Assembly (NCBI GenBank): GCA_963765285.1
Contig: CAVXVR010000003.1
Location: 1-64,000, forward strand
Direction: 5' to 3'
Source of the DNA: CAVWZH01 sp963765285
Lineage (GTDB): Bacteria > Acidobacteriota > Terriglobia > Terriglobales > Acidobacteriaceae
DNA length: 64,000 nucleotides
Positions 10,369 through 19,800 of the stretch are shown piece by piece (positions within the stretch are counted from its first letter, which is position 1; each line of letters starts with the position of its first letter). A model generated the notes under the pieces. It was given only the letters and a program-made list of their open reading frames with translations, made no database searches and had not been told where the DNA came from. A program made the position numbers and the translations under genes.

Positions 10369-11379
10369 CTACTGGCCGGCGGTGGCGCCTCGACATTTCG
10401 AACTTGCGGCTCCGCTGCGAACCATATGGTCGAATTCCGCAAACACCTGAGGATCCCACCATCCCTTGGCCACTTCTTCTACCAGGATTTGAAGCGCGTC
10501 CTGGGTAGAAAAAGCAGATTTGTAAGGCCGCACCGTGGTTAAGGCATCGAAGACATCCACGATTTGTAGAATCTTTGCGGTAACCGGCATCTGATCTCCG
10601 CGTAACCCGTCGGGGTAACCGGAGCCGTCGCACTTCTCGTGATGGTGGCGAATGATCGGCAGCAAAAGACGAAACGACTTCAAAGGAGCGCAAATACGCT
10701 CGCCGACCACAGGATGTTCCCGCACCAGCTTCCATTCCTCTTCGGTCAAACGACCGGGCTTCAACAGAATCGAATCGGGTACGGCCACTTTGCCGATGTC
10801 GTGTACCACGCCTGCCCGGCGCAATGCGACGATTTGTTCTTCGGGGAGCCCGAGGTGCTCGCCCAAGGCAGCCGAATAGTCGGCCAAACGTTCACAGTGC
10901 CCGTGGGTGTACGGATCTTTCCCCTCTATACTCCGCGCAAGAGAAAAGAGGACCGCCTCCGCCCGCTCCAATTCGTCCGTACGGAACTTAAGCTTCAAAA
11001 GCGACTGGACGCGGGCCAGCAATTCGGCTCGGTCCACGGGGCGCGTGAGGAAATCGTCGGCGCCGGCGTTGATGCCCTCCAGACGATCCTGCTTGTCAGA
11101 TAAGGCCGTCACTAAAATGACGGGGATCAGACAGGTCTCCTGGTTGCTCTTGATCTTCTCGCACACCTCGAACCCGTTGAGGTGAGGCATCATTACGTCC
11201 AGAAGGACTAAGTCGATTTGTGCGTGGGTTAGTTCGTGGAGGGCGGCCGCTCCGTCGGGCACGGCGATAACTTTGAAGCCGTGCGCACCAAGCAGTTCCA
11301 CGAGCAGTTCGCGGTTTGCGGCCTGATCATCGGCGACCAAAATCGTGCCCGTGAACGGCTGACGTGACTGACGTAACAT
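10369..11379 (-). CDS. response regulator with HD-GYP cyclic-di-GMP phosphodiesterase domain
   Basis: 336 residues: receiver domain (13-130; Asp in LLDVMMPH, Lys replaced by Arg in LTRPVD) and HD-GYP domain (about 140-325). Metal and catalytic motifs are present: HDIGK, the HH pair before EKCDGSGYPDGL, and DVFDALTTVRPYK. RpfG-type proteins of this build hydrolyse c-di-GMP when phosphorylated. It lies 42 bases upstream of the hybrid kinase on the same strand and probably forms one operon with it and the single receiver. Two PilZ proteins elsewhere in the window are possible c-di-GMP readers. The Lys-to-Arg change at the conserved receiver position is mildly unusual. Confidence 0.88.
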   Translation of the reverse strand: MLRQSRQPFTGTILVADDQAANRELLVELLGAHGFKVIAVPDGAAALHELTHAQIDLVLLDVMMPHLNGFEVCEKIKSNQETCLIPVILVTALSDKQDRLEGINAGADDFLTRPVDRAELLARVQSLLKLKFRTDELERAEAVLFSLARSIEGKDPYTHGHCERLADYSAALGEHLGLPEEQIVALRRAGVVHDIGKVAVPDSILLKPGRLTEEEWKLVREHPVVGERICAPLKSFRLLLPIIRHHHEKCDGSGYPDGLRGDQMPVTAKILQIVDVFDALTTVRPYKSAFSTQDALQILVEEVAKGWWDPQVFAEFDHMVRSGAASSKCRGATAGQ

Positions 11380-11634
11380 CTTACTGCCTCTAAATTCGTG
11401 ATGCAGGTCAAGCGTCGCATGGAAAGATTAGAGGCCGCTAATTACCGAAGTCACAGCAAAGGCCTCTGAGGAAGCCAGAATCGTCTAAGAGAAAATTGTG
11501 GCGAAGAGGGGGCAAATATCTTTCGCATGGGTCGAGCGAGGAACCGGCAGTAATAGCGCCATCGATGGCCGTTTCGCAGCTCGAATCTAAGTGATAGTCT
11601 TGATCGGTCGGCCTTTTTCCCGACTGAGGAACCC

Positions 11635-12579
11635 ATGGCAATTCCCGCCAAATATGTCTGGTTTGACCAGGAATTAAAGGAATCTACACAGTGCGTGCTC
11701 CCTCTGTTAAGCGCTGGACTGCATTTTGGTTTCGGGGTGTTTGAGGGCATTCGCTGCTATTCGACCGAGGCGGGGCCGGCCATCTTCCGGCTGGAAGAGC
11801 ATGTGGATCGGCTGCTGGGTTCGGCCCGCATTGTCGGCTTCCGCGACCTGCCCTGGACGCGCGAGTACCTGATTGACGCCATCCAGAAAACGGTCGCGGC
11901 CAACCGCTTTTCCAGTTGCTACATCCGTCCGCTGATTTATCTCGACGGCGCAATGAACCTAGTAGTGGATAGCGGCACGCCGCGCCTGATGATCGCGGTT
12001 TGGGAGTGGACAAACTTTTTGAGCCCCGAGGGCAAAGCGCAGGGCATTCGAGCCAACATTTCTTCCTTCACCCGCCTGCACCCGAACATCATGATGACCA
12101 AGGCGAAGGTTTCGGGAAACTATGTGGGCTCGATCTTGGCTCGGACCGAATCGCATCGCGCGGGTTTCGACGAAGCCATCATGCTTGATCCTCAGGGTTA
12201 CGTTGCGGAGTGCAGCGGAGAGAACATTTTTCTGGTGCGCAAGGACGTCATCTATACTCCGCCGCGGGGAACGATTCTGGAAGGGATCACGCGGGATGCG
12301 GTCATTGCGTTGGGGCGCGACCTGGGCTATAGCGTAGTCGAGGAACCGATTTCCCGCGACCAACTCTATCTTGCCGATGAAGTGTTCGTCACCGGTACGG
12401 CGGCCGAAGTGGCGGGACTGCGCGAGATTGACACGCGCATTATCGGCAATGGAAAGACCGGGCCGGTGACTCGTGTGTTGCAGGACGCATTCACCCAGTT
12501 GATCAGCGGCAAACACGCACGCTCAGCGCAGTGGCTGTCGAGTGTGCCGGCGTTAGATCCAGTACTGGCCCGGGTTTAA
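11635..12579 (+). CDS. ilvE: branched-chain amino acid aminotransferase
   Basis: 314-residue fold-type IV PLP enzyme that transfers the amino group between Leu/Ile/Val and 2-oxoglutarate, the last step of branched-chain synthesis. Family signatures seen: GVFEGIRCY near residue 39, RLEEHVDRL near 60, the PLP lysine in KAKVSGNYV (about 157) and ECSGENIFLV (about 194-203). Length matches IlvE (about 305-315). It is followed 34 bases later by a Cys/Met-metabolism PLP enzyme in the same direction. D-amino acid aminotransferase is the nearest alternative, but the EGIRCY motif favours IlvE. Confidence 0.9.
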   Translation: MAIPAKYVWFDQELKESTQCVLPLLSAGLHFGFGVFEGIRCYSTEAGPAIFRLEEHVDRLLGSARIVGFRDLPWTREYLIDAIQKTVAANRFSSCYIRPLIYLDGAMNLVVDSGTPRLMIAVWEWTNFLSPEGKAQGIRANISSFTRLHPNIMMTKAKVSGNYVGSILARTESHRAGFDEAIMLDPQGYVAECSGENIFLVRKDVIYTPPRGTILEGITRDAVIALGRDLGYSVVEEPISRDQLYLADEVFVTGTAAEVAGLREIDTRIIGNGKTGPVTRVLQDAFTQLISGKHARSAQWLSSVPALDPVLARV

Positions 12580-12613
12580 AGGCTTTTGAGAAGCGCGATT
12601 TTAGGAGTAACTC

Positions 12614-13816
12614 ATGAAACCAGGTGATCGCCGGCGTGAAACCCAGGCGGTTCGCGGCGGCGCCGATCTCAACAAGAAGAACGGCCCCATGGCCACGCCT
12701 ATTTATCAGACCTCCACCTTTGAGGTGGCCGATAACGAGCAGCAACTTGCCGCCACGCACACCGACATGTTTTATACGCGCTACGGCAACCCTACGCACA
12801 CCGTGGTGCAAAATGCCATTGCAGAACTCGAGGGCACGGATGCGGCCTTGCTCTTCGCCTCTGGCATGTCGGCGATTACCACCACGTTTCTCGCCCTGCT
12901 CAAGAGCGGCGACCACATCGTTGCGCAACGCGATATCTACGGCGGCGTCACCAAATTTCTAAGCCAATGGCTGCCCAAGTTCGGCGTGGAAGCTACCTTC
13001 GTCGATACCGTCGAGTATGAGCAGCACGCCCGCGCCATCCGGCCCAACACGCGCCTCATCCATTTGGAATCTCCCACCAACCCCACCTTGCGGATTGTGG
13101 ATTTTCGCAAAGTGGCTGCTCTCGCCACGCAACACAAGCTGATCACCACGATTGACGGCACGTTCGGAACGCCCATCAACCAACGCCCGGCCGAACATGG
13201 CATCGATCTGGTGATGCACTCGGGCACGAAATATTTCGCCGGCCATCATGACCTGATTTGCGGAGTGGTCGCCGGCCGGAAGGATCTGATTGCGAAGATC
13301 CATGAAACCCGCACTACGCTGGGCTGCAATATGGACCCCCACGGCGCGTTCCTGCTTCTGCGCGGCCTGAAAACATTGGCAGTACGTGTCGAGCGGCAGA
13401 ATGAAAACGCATTGCGAGTGGCCCAGTTTCTCGCCCAGCATCCCAAAGTGCGCAGCGTGCACTATCCGTTTCTTGAGGGACATCCGCAACGCGCGCTGGC
13501 TATGGAGCAGATGCGCGGCGGAGGCGGCGTGCTCAGTTTTGAAGTGGATGGAACCGGTGAAGACGCCCGCCGCCTGGCGGAGGCTTTGCATCTGTTCACG
13601 CTCGCGCCCAGTCTGGGCGGAGTCGAATCGCTGGTCAGTATTCCTGTGCTGACGTCGCACGCCATGATATCCGCTGACCAGCGCCTGAAGATGGGCGTCA
13701 CTGAACAACTGATCCGGCTTTCCGTTGGCATCGAACACGCCGACGATCTGATTGCCGACCTGGAGCAGGGGTTTAAAGTCGTGAATCCTGCTCGCCAGCA
13801 TGCGGAAGTGGGGTGA
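12614..13816 (+). CDS. Cys/Met metabolism PLP-dependent enzyme (cystathionine gamma-synthase / methionine gamma-lyase type)
   Basis: 400-residue fold-type I enzyme. Motifs: TRYGNPTHTV (about 55-64), LFASGMSAI (about 82), LESPTNPTLRIVD (about 152) and the Schiff-base lysine in HSGTKYFAGHHD (about 205). The usual SATKY is SGTKY here. AGGAG nine bases before the ATG is a good ribosome site. The family includes cystathionine gamma-synthase, cystathionine beta/gamma-lyases and methionine gamma-lyase; sequence reading alone cannot separate them. It follows ilvE and overlaps the reading frame of the next gene by four bases, so co-expression is likely. Confidence 0.85.
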   Translation: MKPGDRRRETQAVRGGADLNKKNGPMATPIYQTSTFEVADNEQQLAATHTDMFYTRYGNPTHTVVQNAIAELEGTDAALLFASGMSAITTTFLALLKSGDHIVAQRDIYGGVTKFLSQWLPKFGVEATFVDTVEYEQHARAIRPNTRLIHLESPTNPTLRIVDFRKVAALATQHKLITTIDGTFGTPINQRPAEHGIDLVMHSGTKYFAGHHDLICGVVAGRKDLIAKIHETRTTLGCNMDPHGAFLLLRGLKTLAVRVERQNENALRVAQFLAQHPKVRSVHYPFLEGHPQRALAMEQMRGGGGVLSFEVDGTGEDARRLAEALHLFTLAPSLGGVESLVSIPVLTSHAMISADQRLKMGVTEQLIRLSVGIEHADDLIADLEQGFKVVNPARQHAEVG

Positions 13817-13836
13817 GACACGCGAGGTGGCGTGGG

Positions 13837-14262
13837 ATGGAGCAGCGCATCAGTGTCGTGACTTTGGGAGTGGCGGAGCTTGATCGCAGCCGAAAGTTCT
13901 ATGAACTTCTCGGATGGCGGCGATCGATGCAGAAGACTGAAGGTGTGGTTTTTTTTCAAGCCGGCGGTATGGCGCTGGCGCTGTACCCGAGAGATGAGCT
14001 TGCCAGGGATGCTCAGATTTCCGCCCTTGGAGAAGGTTCTAGCGGCGTGACACTGGCCTACAACGCCCGCAGCCGCGAGGAGGTTGACGCGGTTCTGGCT
14101 CAGGCCAAAACCGCGGGAGCCAAGATTCTGAAACCGGCGCAAGAGGCGTTTTGGGGTGGGTATTCCGGATATTTTTCCGACCCGGACGGGTTTCCGTGGG
14201 AAGTTGCCTGGAACCCCGGTTTCCCGATAGCCGAAGACGGAAGCATCCGTCTTCCCGATTAG
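13837..14262 (+). CDS. VOC-family (glyoxalase/bleomycin-resistance-like) protein
   Basis: About 141 residues with two beta-alpha-beta-beta-beta halves typical of vicinal oxygen chelate proteins: VTLGVAELDRSRKFYE at the start and GYFSDPDGFPWEVAWNP at the end. ATG at 13837 is preferred because GAGGTGG precedes it; an in-frame GTG at 13813 overlaps the stop of the upstream PLP gene as GTGA. Possible roles are dioxygenase, lyase or antibiotic/metal binding; nothing decides between them. Same strand and tight spacing to the upstream gene. Confidence 0.75.
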   Translation: MEQRISVVTLGVAELDRSRKFYELLGWRRSMQKTEGVVFFQAGGMALALYPRDELARDAQISALGEGSSGVTLAYNARSREEVDAVLAQAKTAGAKILKPAQEAFWGGYSGYFSDPDGFPWEVAWNPGFPIAEDGSIRLPD

Positions 14263-14336
14263 TTCCAGCAAACCCGGCGTTTCGTCTGCTGCAGCACTTC
14301 CTGTACACTTCTTTTCCGCAACACGTGAGGCTATCC

Positions 14337-15482
14337 ATGGAAAATCTTCGATCCGCAATCATCGGTCTGGGTTTCGTCGGCCGGGCACATCTGGAAGCGT
14401 TGCGCCGACTGGGCATTCCGGTTCAAGGCATCCTGGGAACAACTCCGGAAAGAACAGAGGAATCCTGCCGCGCGCTCGGTCTGGAACGCGCCTACAAGTC
14501 GCTCAAGGAACTGGCTCGCGACAAATCGGTGGACGTGGTCCACGTCTGCACTCCCAATTACGTTCACTTCGAGCAGTGCAAAACACTGATTGAAAACGGC
14601 AAGCACGTGGTCTGCGAAAAGCCGCTCGCCATGGATTCGAGCGAGAGCGCCACGCTGGTTAAACTGGCGAACAGACACAAACGGGCGGCGGCGGTCGCAT
14701 ACAATTTGCGCTACTACCCGCTCTGCCAGGAAGCGCGGTCGATGGTTGAGCGCGGGTTGATCGGCGAGCCTCGCCTGGTGCACGGCGGTTTTCTGCAGGA
14801 CTGGCTTTTTTACCCGAGCGACTGGAACTGGCGCCTGGAGCCGCATTTGGGCGGTGAGTTGCGCGCTGTCTCAGACATTGGCACGCACTGGCTCGACCTC
14901 ACGAGCTGGATCACAGGAAGGAAGGTGACGGAATTGTGCGCCGACCTGGCCACCATAATTCCCACGCGCAAGCGTCCTCGGGGGCGGGTGGAAACCTATC
15001 AGCACAAAAAAGATGGAGCGTTCGACGAAATCAAGATCGCGACCGACGATTACGCCTCGATCCTGCTCCGTCTTGAAGGCTCGGTGCGCGGCGTAATGAC
15101 GGTCTCTCAGGTCAGCGCCGGCCGCAAATGCCGCTTGTGGTTTGAAGTGAATGGATCGGAAGCCACACTCGCATGGGAAGCGGAGAACCCCAATATTCTG
15201 TGGATCGGCAAGCGCGGCGAGCCTAACGGGAGTCTCATCAAAGACCCTTCCCTGCTCAGTCCAGTCGCCCGCGGTTATGCCGCCTACCCTGGCGGTCATG
15301 CGGAAGGGTATCCCGATACGTTCGTCCAGCTCTTCAAAGATTTCTACGCGTACGTGGCCGCTGGCGACTTTTCAGCCAAGCGACGATTCCCAACTTTTGA
15401 AACAGGCCACGAAGAAATGGTGCTGTGCGACACAATCGCGGAAAGCGCGAAGAAGCGCAAATGGATGAGCGTGCGATCCTGA
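14337..15482 (+). CDS. Gfo/Idh/MocA-family oxidoreductase
   Basis: 381-residue NAD(P)-dependent dehydrogenase of sugars or inositol. The Rossmann loop is GLGFVGRAH at the N-terminus, the conserved catalytic-lysine motif is CEKPLAM (about 95), and the C-terminal GFO_IDH_MocA_C-type region contains DIGTHWLDL (about 180). ATG at 14337 was chosen since the dinucleotide fold starts right after it; the frame is open further upstream but overlaps the VOC gene. Substrate unknown; many acidobacterial members process deoxy or amino sugars. Confidence 0.88.
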   Translation: MENLRSAIIGLGFVGRAHLEALRRLGIPVQGILGTTPERTEESCRALGLERAYKSLKELARDKSVDVVHVCTPNYVHFEQCKTLIENGKHVVCEKPLAMDSSESATLVKLANRHKRAAAVAYNLRYYPLCQEARSMVERGLIGEPRLVHGGFLQDWLFYPSDWNWRLEPHLGGELRAVSDIGTHWLDLTSWITGRKVTELCADLATIIPTRKRPRGRVETYQHKKDGAFDEIKIATDDYASILLRLEGSVRGVMTVSQVSAGRKCRLWFEVNGSEATLAWEAENPNILWIGKRGEPNGSLIKDPSLLSPVARGYAAYPGGHAEGYPDTFVQLFKDFYAYVAAGDFSAKRRFPTFETGHEEMVLCDTIAESAKKRKWMSVRS

Positions 15483-15521
15483 GTTGTTCGAACTCTGCGG
15501 GCTCGCTAGTATTGCTGCGAG

Positions 15522-16692
15522 CTAATCGACATACGAATCGCCGTCGCGGACAATACGGATAAAATGATCGGTAAATTTGAAGTGCATGCCCGGCATGTCG
15601 TACTTCGGCATGTGGCAGGAAACGCAGCTACTGGCGCTTGCAGAACAGCTCTTGGGCGGCCGGTGGGCCGATGCTGCGCCCGAGCCGTGACAACCTAAGC
15701 ATTTGTCATTGTAAGCCGCCAAATCGCGCACTCGCGGCATGTGCGGATCGTGACAGGTGAGGCAGGTAATGAGCGGGTCGTTCTTCCAGCATCGGCTGCG
15801 TTCCAGGCGATAAGGCTGAAAGCGCAAATTTAGAATCCCGAAGGTCTGCGACAAGCCAACATCCATAAAAGTACGGTGGCACGCACCGCAGAAATCCACC
15901 AGATCCACCGGATTCAGGCGGGCGGGATTCAGGACTGCGGCCAGACCCACTTCATTTTGTCCCGCTTTCATCAGAGCCGCGTGTTTTGCGCCCGGACCGT
16001 GGCAGGCTTCGCAGGTTACGCCCGGGACCATTCGAGTGGGGTCAAATCGGCTACTGACGGTCGACGCAGTGTTGTGACAGCCGAAACAGCGCCGCGTTTC
16101 ACCACTGTAGAGCATGCGGCGGCCCAGAGCGTCCTCCACGGTGGACGAGGGCGTGCGCGGAGCACCCGGAGTGAAATCCAGACCGTCCAGGGCCCGGTAG
16201 TAGCTCAGGCGGCTTTCGTAAAACGTTCCTGCCCGCTGAAAAACATAGGTTTGGCCCGCTTCTCCCAGACCGAATGCCCAGCCCAGCGGAACTGAAGCAG
16301 TTTCGCGGCCGTTGCTCACCGAATAAACTGCGCCGTTTTCTTTGTGCGCAATCTGGTAGGTGAATGGTGGAAGGGAAAACGTGAGCTGCGGATGCGAGCG
16401 GAGCGCCTGGGAATCCACGGCGCGCGTGGAGGCATGGGCCATCGGCGTATGCGGTTGCGTTCTTGCCTTCTGCGAATGACATTGGGCACAGGTTTCCGAC
16501 CCTGCAAATTCGGCGCGGGAAGCCGTGCCCTTGGTCGGCCACCAGCCGGGAAGCTGCAGGCGGTCGTCCGTGGCCATTTGCACGCCCTCAAGACCTCCCG
16601 GTGTGGGCCAATGGAGCGCATGCCATCAGTGCAAACATCGCCCACGCACAAAGAAATTTGCTCCGCCCGGCCATATTGGGATGGTGTTTCAT
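15522..16692 (-). CDS. exported multihaem cytochrome c (seven CxxCH), frameshift after signal peptide
   Basis: Seven haem-attachment motifs are visible: CAQCH, CFGCH, CEACH, CGACH, CLTCH, CLGCH and CVSCH, in a protein of about 389 residues after correction. The ATG at 16690-16692 opens a signal peptide (KFLCAWAMFALMACAPLA). That frame stops near 16600, and reducing GGG to GG joins it to the cytochrome frame through HTGGLEGVQ. The LMAC-A segment could also be a lipobox. Such cytochrome c554/NrfB-like electron carriers work in the periplasm and need the ccm operon found at 43-45.8 kb. Partner oxidoreductase not identifiable here. Confidence 0.8.
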
Positions 16693-16770
16693 TGTCTCAT
16701 CGGACGGCGGATGACGAAGAGGGCGATGCCCCGAAAGAAAAAGTTATCCTGATCTTAATCGTGCAAAAAA

Positions 16771-16804
16771 GAAAAAATCCTGGCTTCTGCTAAGAAGCCA
16801 GGAT
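16771..16804 (-). terminator. rho-independent terminator of the TonB-receptor gene
   Basis: Perfect 12-bp inverted repeat ATCCTGGCTTCT / AGAAGCCAGGAT (16777-16788 and 16793-16804) with loop GCTA. Read on the minus strand it is followed at once by TTTTTTC and a second T-run. It starts 20 bases after the receptor stop codon at 16824. Confidence 0.9.
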
Positions 16805-16823
16805 CGAGATTTTCCCTGCCGTG

Positions 16824-19800
16824 CTAGAAGATGAACTTGGCCCCCAGCTGTAAGATACGGGGACTGTAGGCTGTGCCGGTTTGTAGGAAGTTTCCTCCGG
16901 TAACAAACGTTCCCGTGCCGGAAGAGAATCCTGCGCTGCCTGCAGCGCCGCCCTGGTCCCCCGCCAGCGGGCCGAATTCTGTGTGGTTGAAAATATTGAA
17001 CGCTTCTGCGCGGAACTCGAACGCCATGCTCTCCGTGACTCTGAAGTGCTTGAATAAAGCCATGTCAATGTTCCAGTGCCCGGGGTTGCGTAACGAGTTT
17101 CTGCCGGAATTGCCCAGAGTCAGACCGATGGGGTCGGCATAGGCATTGGGATTGGCCACGAAAGGTCCAAAACCCGACGCAGGATCAAACCGAGGAACGT
17201 CCTGGTACGGGTTGCCGATCACATCGGCGTAGGACTGACCGGCGCCTGCGTTCGACGCCACTCCATTGCCCAACCCGGCGTTGTCGCCCAGGATGCCGTT
17301 GTAAACGCTGAACGGTGTTCCGGTCTCCCACAGCCCGATGCCCGAGAGTTCCCAGCCCCCCAGAAGTTTGTTGGTCATGCCTGGGGCCTTGAAGAACGGC
17401 AGGTCATACACCGCGCTGGTGGTAAAGGTGTGCCGCTGGTCAAAGTTCGAAGCGGCACGGAATAAGGCAGGATCGTAGGCGTTCAGAATGCCACCGTCAC
17501 CGAACAAGCCGCCATCCGATGCATCATCGATGGAATGACTGTAGGTGTAAGCGATGTTCAATTGTAGGCCACCGACACTGCGGCGCAGTTGGGCCTGCAA
17601 GGCCTGGTAGCTGGAAGATGCCCCGTTATCCAGTCGGGTGACGTCGCCGATCCCACGGAAAGGCCGGAACGGATTGCCATCGTTGCCGCACGCCACGGCA
17701 AGATTTGTGGCCACTTGCCCGCCTGTGGTTCCGTTGTAGGTGATGCCGTTGACCACACCAGAAACGTTGACTGGGCCGCCGCCAACAGGTGTGTTCTCTG
17801 TAATGCTGCCGCAGTCGCTACCACCATCTGCATTGCTGATCGACGAATTCAGAGGAATATATGGGTTCAGCGTCGCCGGCACCGGGTGCAGTTGATTCAG
17901 CTCGAACTTGCGGCCCAACTTGGTTCCTTTGCTGCCCACGTACGAGAGTGTCATCACCGTATTGCGGAGAACTTCCTGCTGCACGTCCAGGTGCCATTGC
18001 TGTACGTACGGCCAGGTGGCCTTGCTGGGAATCGAAATCACGTTCAGCGGGAATAGCAACCCCGCTTGGCTCCCTATATTCGTGTATCCGGTGATGGTGT
18101 ATTGCGTTGGGGCCTCCACCAGCGGCGGCGAACCTTCCAGGGCTTCGGTTGTGGCCTCGTTGCCGTTGGTGTGGTCAAAGAAGATTCCATATCCGCCACG
18201 GATCGCCATCTTGCCGTCGCCTCTGGGGTCAAAGGCAAAGCCGATGCGCGGCGCGGGATTGAACAGGTGCCCGCTCATACAGCCAACCGGGACGCCGTTC
18301 ACGCCGCACTGCACCATGCCGTTGAAAGGATCCAGAGTCTGGCCGGGCAACGCATACAGAGCTCCTGGCTGCCCGGTTTGGCTACCGTTAATGTCATCGA
18401 CGAGCGGGGCCTTGTTAGAATCCCACGTTGCGGGATCAAAGTTAAACGCGTTCTTGTAACGTTCCCGGTACGTGCCAAACAGGCTGAGGCGCAATCCCAA
18501 ATTCAAAGTCAGCCTTCGGGTTACGTGGAAGTCGTCCTGAAAATAAGGCTCGACGATTTTGTAACGGTTGTAATACTTGGGTTGGGCGCTGGCTTGCGAA
18601 TAGTTGGCAATGTTGCCGATCAGCAGGTCAGCGAATGAATTACCGGTGGAATTCGGTGCAGTGTTATCGAAATTGAGAAAACCGTTGACTGACGGTTCGG
18701 TGGCACTCAGTTCGTTCTTCTGCGCGAACACAATGTAGGTTCCAAATTGCAGGTTATGCCGGCCAATGATCTTGGTCACATTGTCGCGGAAGGTGTAGGT
18801 CGGGTTCGCATTGTACGGCCCGTTGGGAATGTAGCCCGGATCCTGCCCAAAACCGTCGCTGCCATAAGCTCCGCCAGTGCCGCCGGTGATCTGGAACCCC
18901 GGCAGCTTCCCGCCAGTATCGGTCCCGGGAAAGAGACTTCCGATGGTAAGTCCCGGAGGCCGCTGCCACGCATTGGGATTCGGCTGGCCGGTGCTGGTAA
19001 GTGTGATGTGGTCGGTGGTGTAGCTGAATACAAATTCATTCAACAGAGTGGGCGACGCCGTCGTGGTAAGCCGCGCCACAAGAGAAGTTGCCGGGCCAAC
19101 AAAACCGGTTTGCACGGTCGGGAAACTGCCTGCGTTGGTCCACAAAGGCACCGCGGTCGTGGTTTCCCAGGAGTCGTGCGCGTAGCGAAACATGACCCGC
19201 ATTTTGTCGGTCAGGTTGTGGTCCACGCGAACCAGCTCTTCGCGCCAGTTGGTGGCTTGGGACGGGGCGGCATTGAACACGCAAGGTGTGCCTTGCGGGG
19301 AACAAGAGCTTGCATTGGTCGGAAGGGGAATCATGGCGAGGAGCGCCGCGCCATTCGGATCGACGGGCAATGGGCCCTGGCTTCCGTCGAAGAAAGAGCC
19401 GGTCCGCGGGTCGACAGGGCAATCAGCCGTTGGGTTGGGAAGACACAGATCGCTGAAGTCTCCTCCACGTTCCGCCACCGAGGGAACAACCTGATTAAAG
19501 TTCTGTCCGGGCACGCGGTCCCGGCGCCACTCCTGCGACCAGAAGAAGAAGGTCTTGGTTTTGTCCTGGTTGTAGTGACCCGGAATATAGACCGGACCGC
19601 CAATCGTATATCCGAAGTCGTTCTTCTTGTAAGACGGCACGCTGGGCTGGAAGGCGGGCGTGGCGTTGAAAATGTCATTGCGCACAAATTCGTAGGCATC
19701 GCCATGGAAGACACTGGTGCCGCTTTTGGTCTCCGTCTCGATCGTGCCTGAGGCATTGCGGCCGTATTGCGCACCGTAGTTTGACGTAAGGACACGCACT

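Noticed and set aside
13462..14358. 298-codon minus-strand frame
   Set aside because: Antisense to the Cys/Met PLP enzyme and VOC genes; no motif.
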